This document shows, piece after piece, positions 11,440-11,706 of a stretch of DNA of 11,706 nucleotides. Source of the stretch: Planctomycetota bacterium. GTDB taxonomy: Bacteria; Planctomycetota; UBA1135. Made by a program: the position numbers and the translations under genes. The notes beneath the pieces were generated by a model. It did no database searches. It was given only the letters and a program-made list of their open reading frames with translations, and was not told the origin of the DNA. The stretch spans positions 1 through 11,706 of the forward strand of contig JAKVCF010000067.1 in NCBI GenBank assembly GCA_022447335.1, read 5' to 3'. The stretch's first letter is position 1. Each line of letters opens with the position of its first letter.

Positions 11440-11706
11440 GTGACCTCTTCACCTAACCGTCGCCGTCCTGGATGGTGGCATCGCTGGACTCAGCTGTGCA
11501 CGCTCACTGGCTGCACATGGTGTACAAGTGCATGTCTTTGACAAAGGGCGCAGTGTCGCCGGTCGTACTAGCACGCGGAGAATGGATACTGATCCATCCT
11601 GTAGCTAGGATCACGCAACGCAGTTGCGACGCGACGCGCGCGGCTGGCGCTACGCACGAGTCCATCGCCCGATTAGGCGAGACTTTCTTCGCGAAGCGAA
11701 AGCCAG
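11440..11706 (+). pseudogene. Decaying N-terminus of an FAD-dependent amine-oxidase-like oxidoreductase
   Basis: In the frame starting at GTC 11459, translation gives VAVLDGGIAGLSCARSLA, then HGVQVHVFDKGR and GRTSTRR. This is the FAD-binding Rossmann start of renalase-like NAD(P)/FAD oxidoreductases. Several lesions are visible. The only plausible start, GTG 11440 (reading VTSSPN), is one frame off. The first glycine of G-x-G-x-x-G is Asp. An in-frame TAG stands at 11606-11608. Immediately after it DHATQL resembles the family's DHGAQY/F, and then the similarity fades. The gene may run past the window, so damage further on cannot be judged. A sequencing or assembly fault near a contig end would give the same picture. 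Confidence 0.6.
11582..11628. repeat. Cluster of abutting small inverted repeats inside the broken oxidoreductase
   Basis: Three perfect short hairpins follow each other with almost no gap: ATGGAT-ACTG-ATCCAT (11582-11597), ATCCT-GTAGCT-AGGAT (11596-11611) and CGCAAC-GCA-GTTGCG (11614-11628). TGATCC (11590-11595) can alternatively pair with GGATCA (11608-11613). A fourth, TCGCC-CGATTA-GGCGA, lies at 11665-11680. They coincide with the point where the reading frame of the oxidoreductase is lost. I see no copy elsewhere in the window, so they are not shown to be a repeat family. Confidence 0.4.

Overview
This 11.7 kb window is a densely coded bacterial chromosome segment of moderately high GC. 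It holds seven intact or nearly intact genes plus one broken one. I see no integrase, transposase, IS end, tRNA, rRNA or CRISPR array. The envelope is Gram-negative in style: there is a lipobox signal peptide on the sialidase, a Sec signal peptide on the DUF885 protein, and an N-terminally anchored extracytoplasmic protein. Two housekeeping enzymes are close to the E. coli type: GlnRS with HIGH at residues 40-43, and class I fumarase with its three cluster cysteines at 105, 224 and 318. This points to Gammaproteobacteria or another GlnRS-bearing Gram-negative group such as Planctomycetota. The phylum cannot be fixed from this window.

Layout. Positions 1-327 carry the 3' end of an alpha/beta-hydrolase gene. 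It overlaps by ATGA with an unrecognised membrane-anchored gene (324-1229). That gene converges on glnS (1226-2887, minus), and both stop codons share one TTAA. A 282-bp divergent region separates glnS from fumA (3170-4825). fumA is followed 15 bp later by a long fused gene (4841-7222): a hydroxylysine-kinase-like APH domain joined to a class-III PLP aminotransferase/phospho-lyase domain. Next come a GH33 sialidase lipoprotein (7317-8933), a convergent HD-domain protein (8981-9553, minus), a 134-bp divergent region, and a secreted DUF885 metallopeptidase-like protein (9688-11415). The last 270 bp hold a decaying FAD-dependent oxidoreductase N-terminus.

How they fit. fumA and the fused kinase/lyase are probably one transcription unit. 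The pair suggests a small catabolic unit: an amino alcohol is phosphorylated and then deaminated and dephosphorylated by elimination, next to a TCA-cycle enzyme, but that link is only inferred. The sialidase and the DUF885 protein are exported hydrolases that suggest use of external glycoconjugates and peptides. No sialic-acid uptake or catabolic genes are present here.

The most unusual signal is non-coding. Four of the six start codons that can be assessed (glnS, fumA, kinase/lyase, DUF885) are preceded by a short inverted repeat ending only 3 to 5 nt before the start codon. In glnS the hairpin sits between a strong Shine-Dalgarno sequence and the ATG, so that folding would restore normal spacing. 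The fumA upstream region also contains two interleaved inverted repeats in pseudoknot order.
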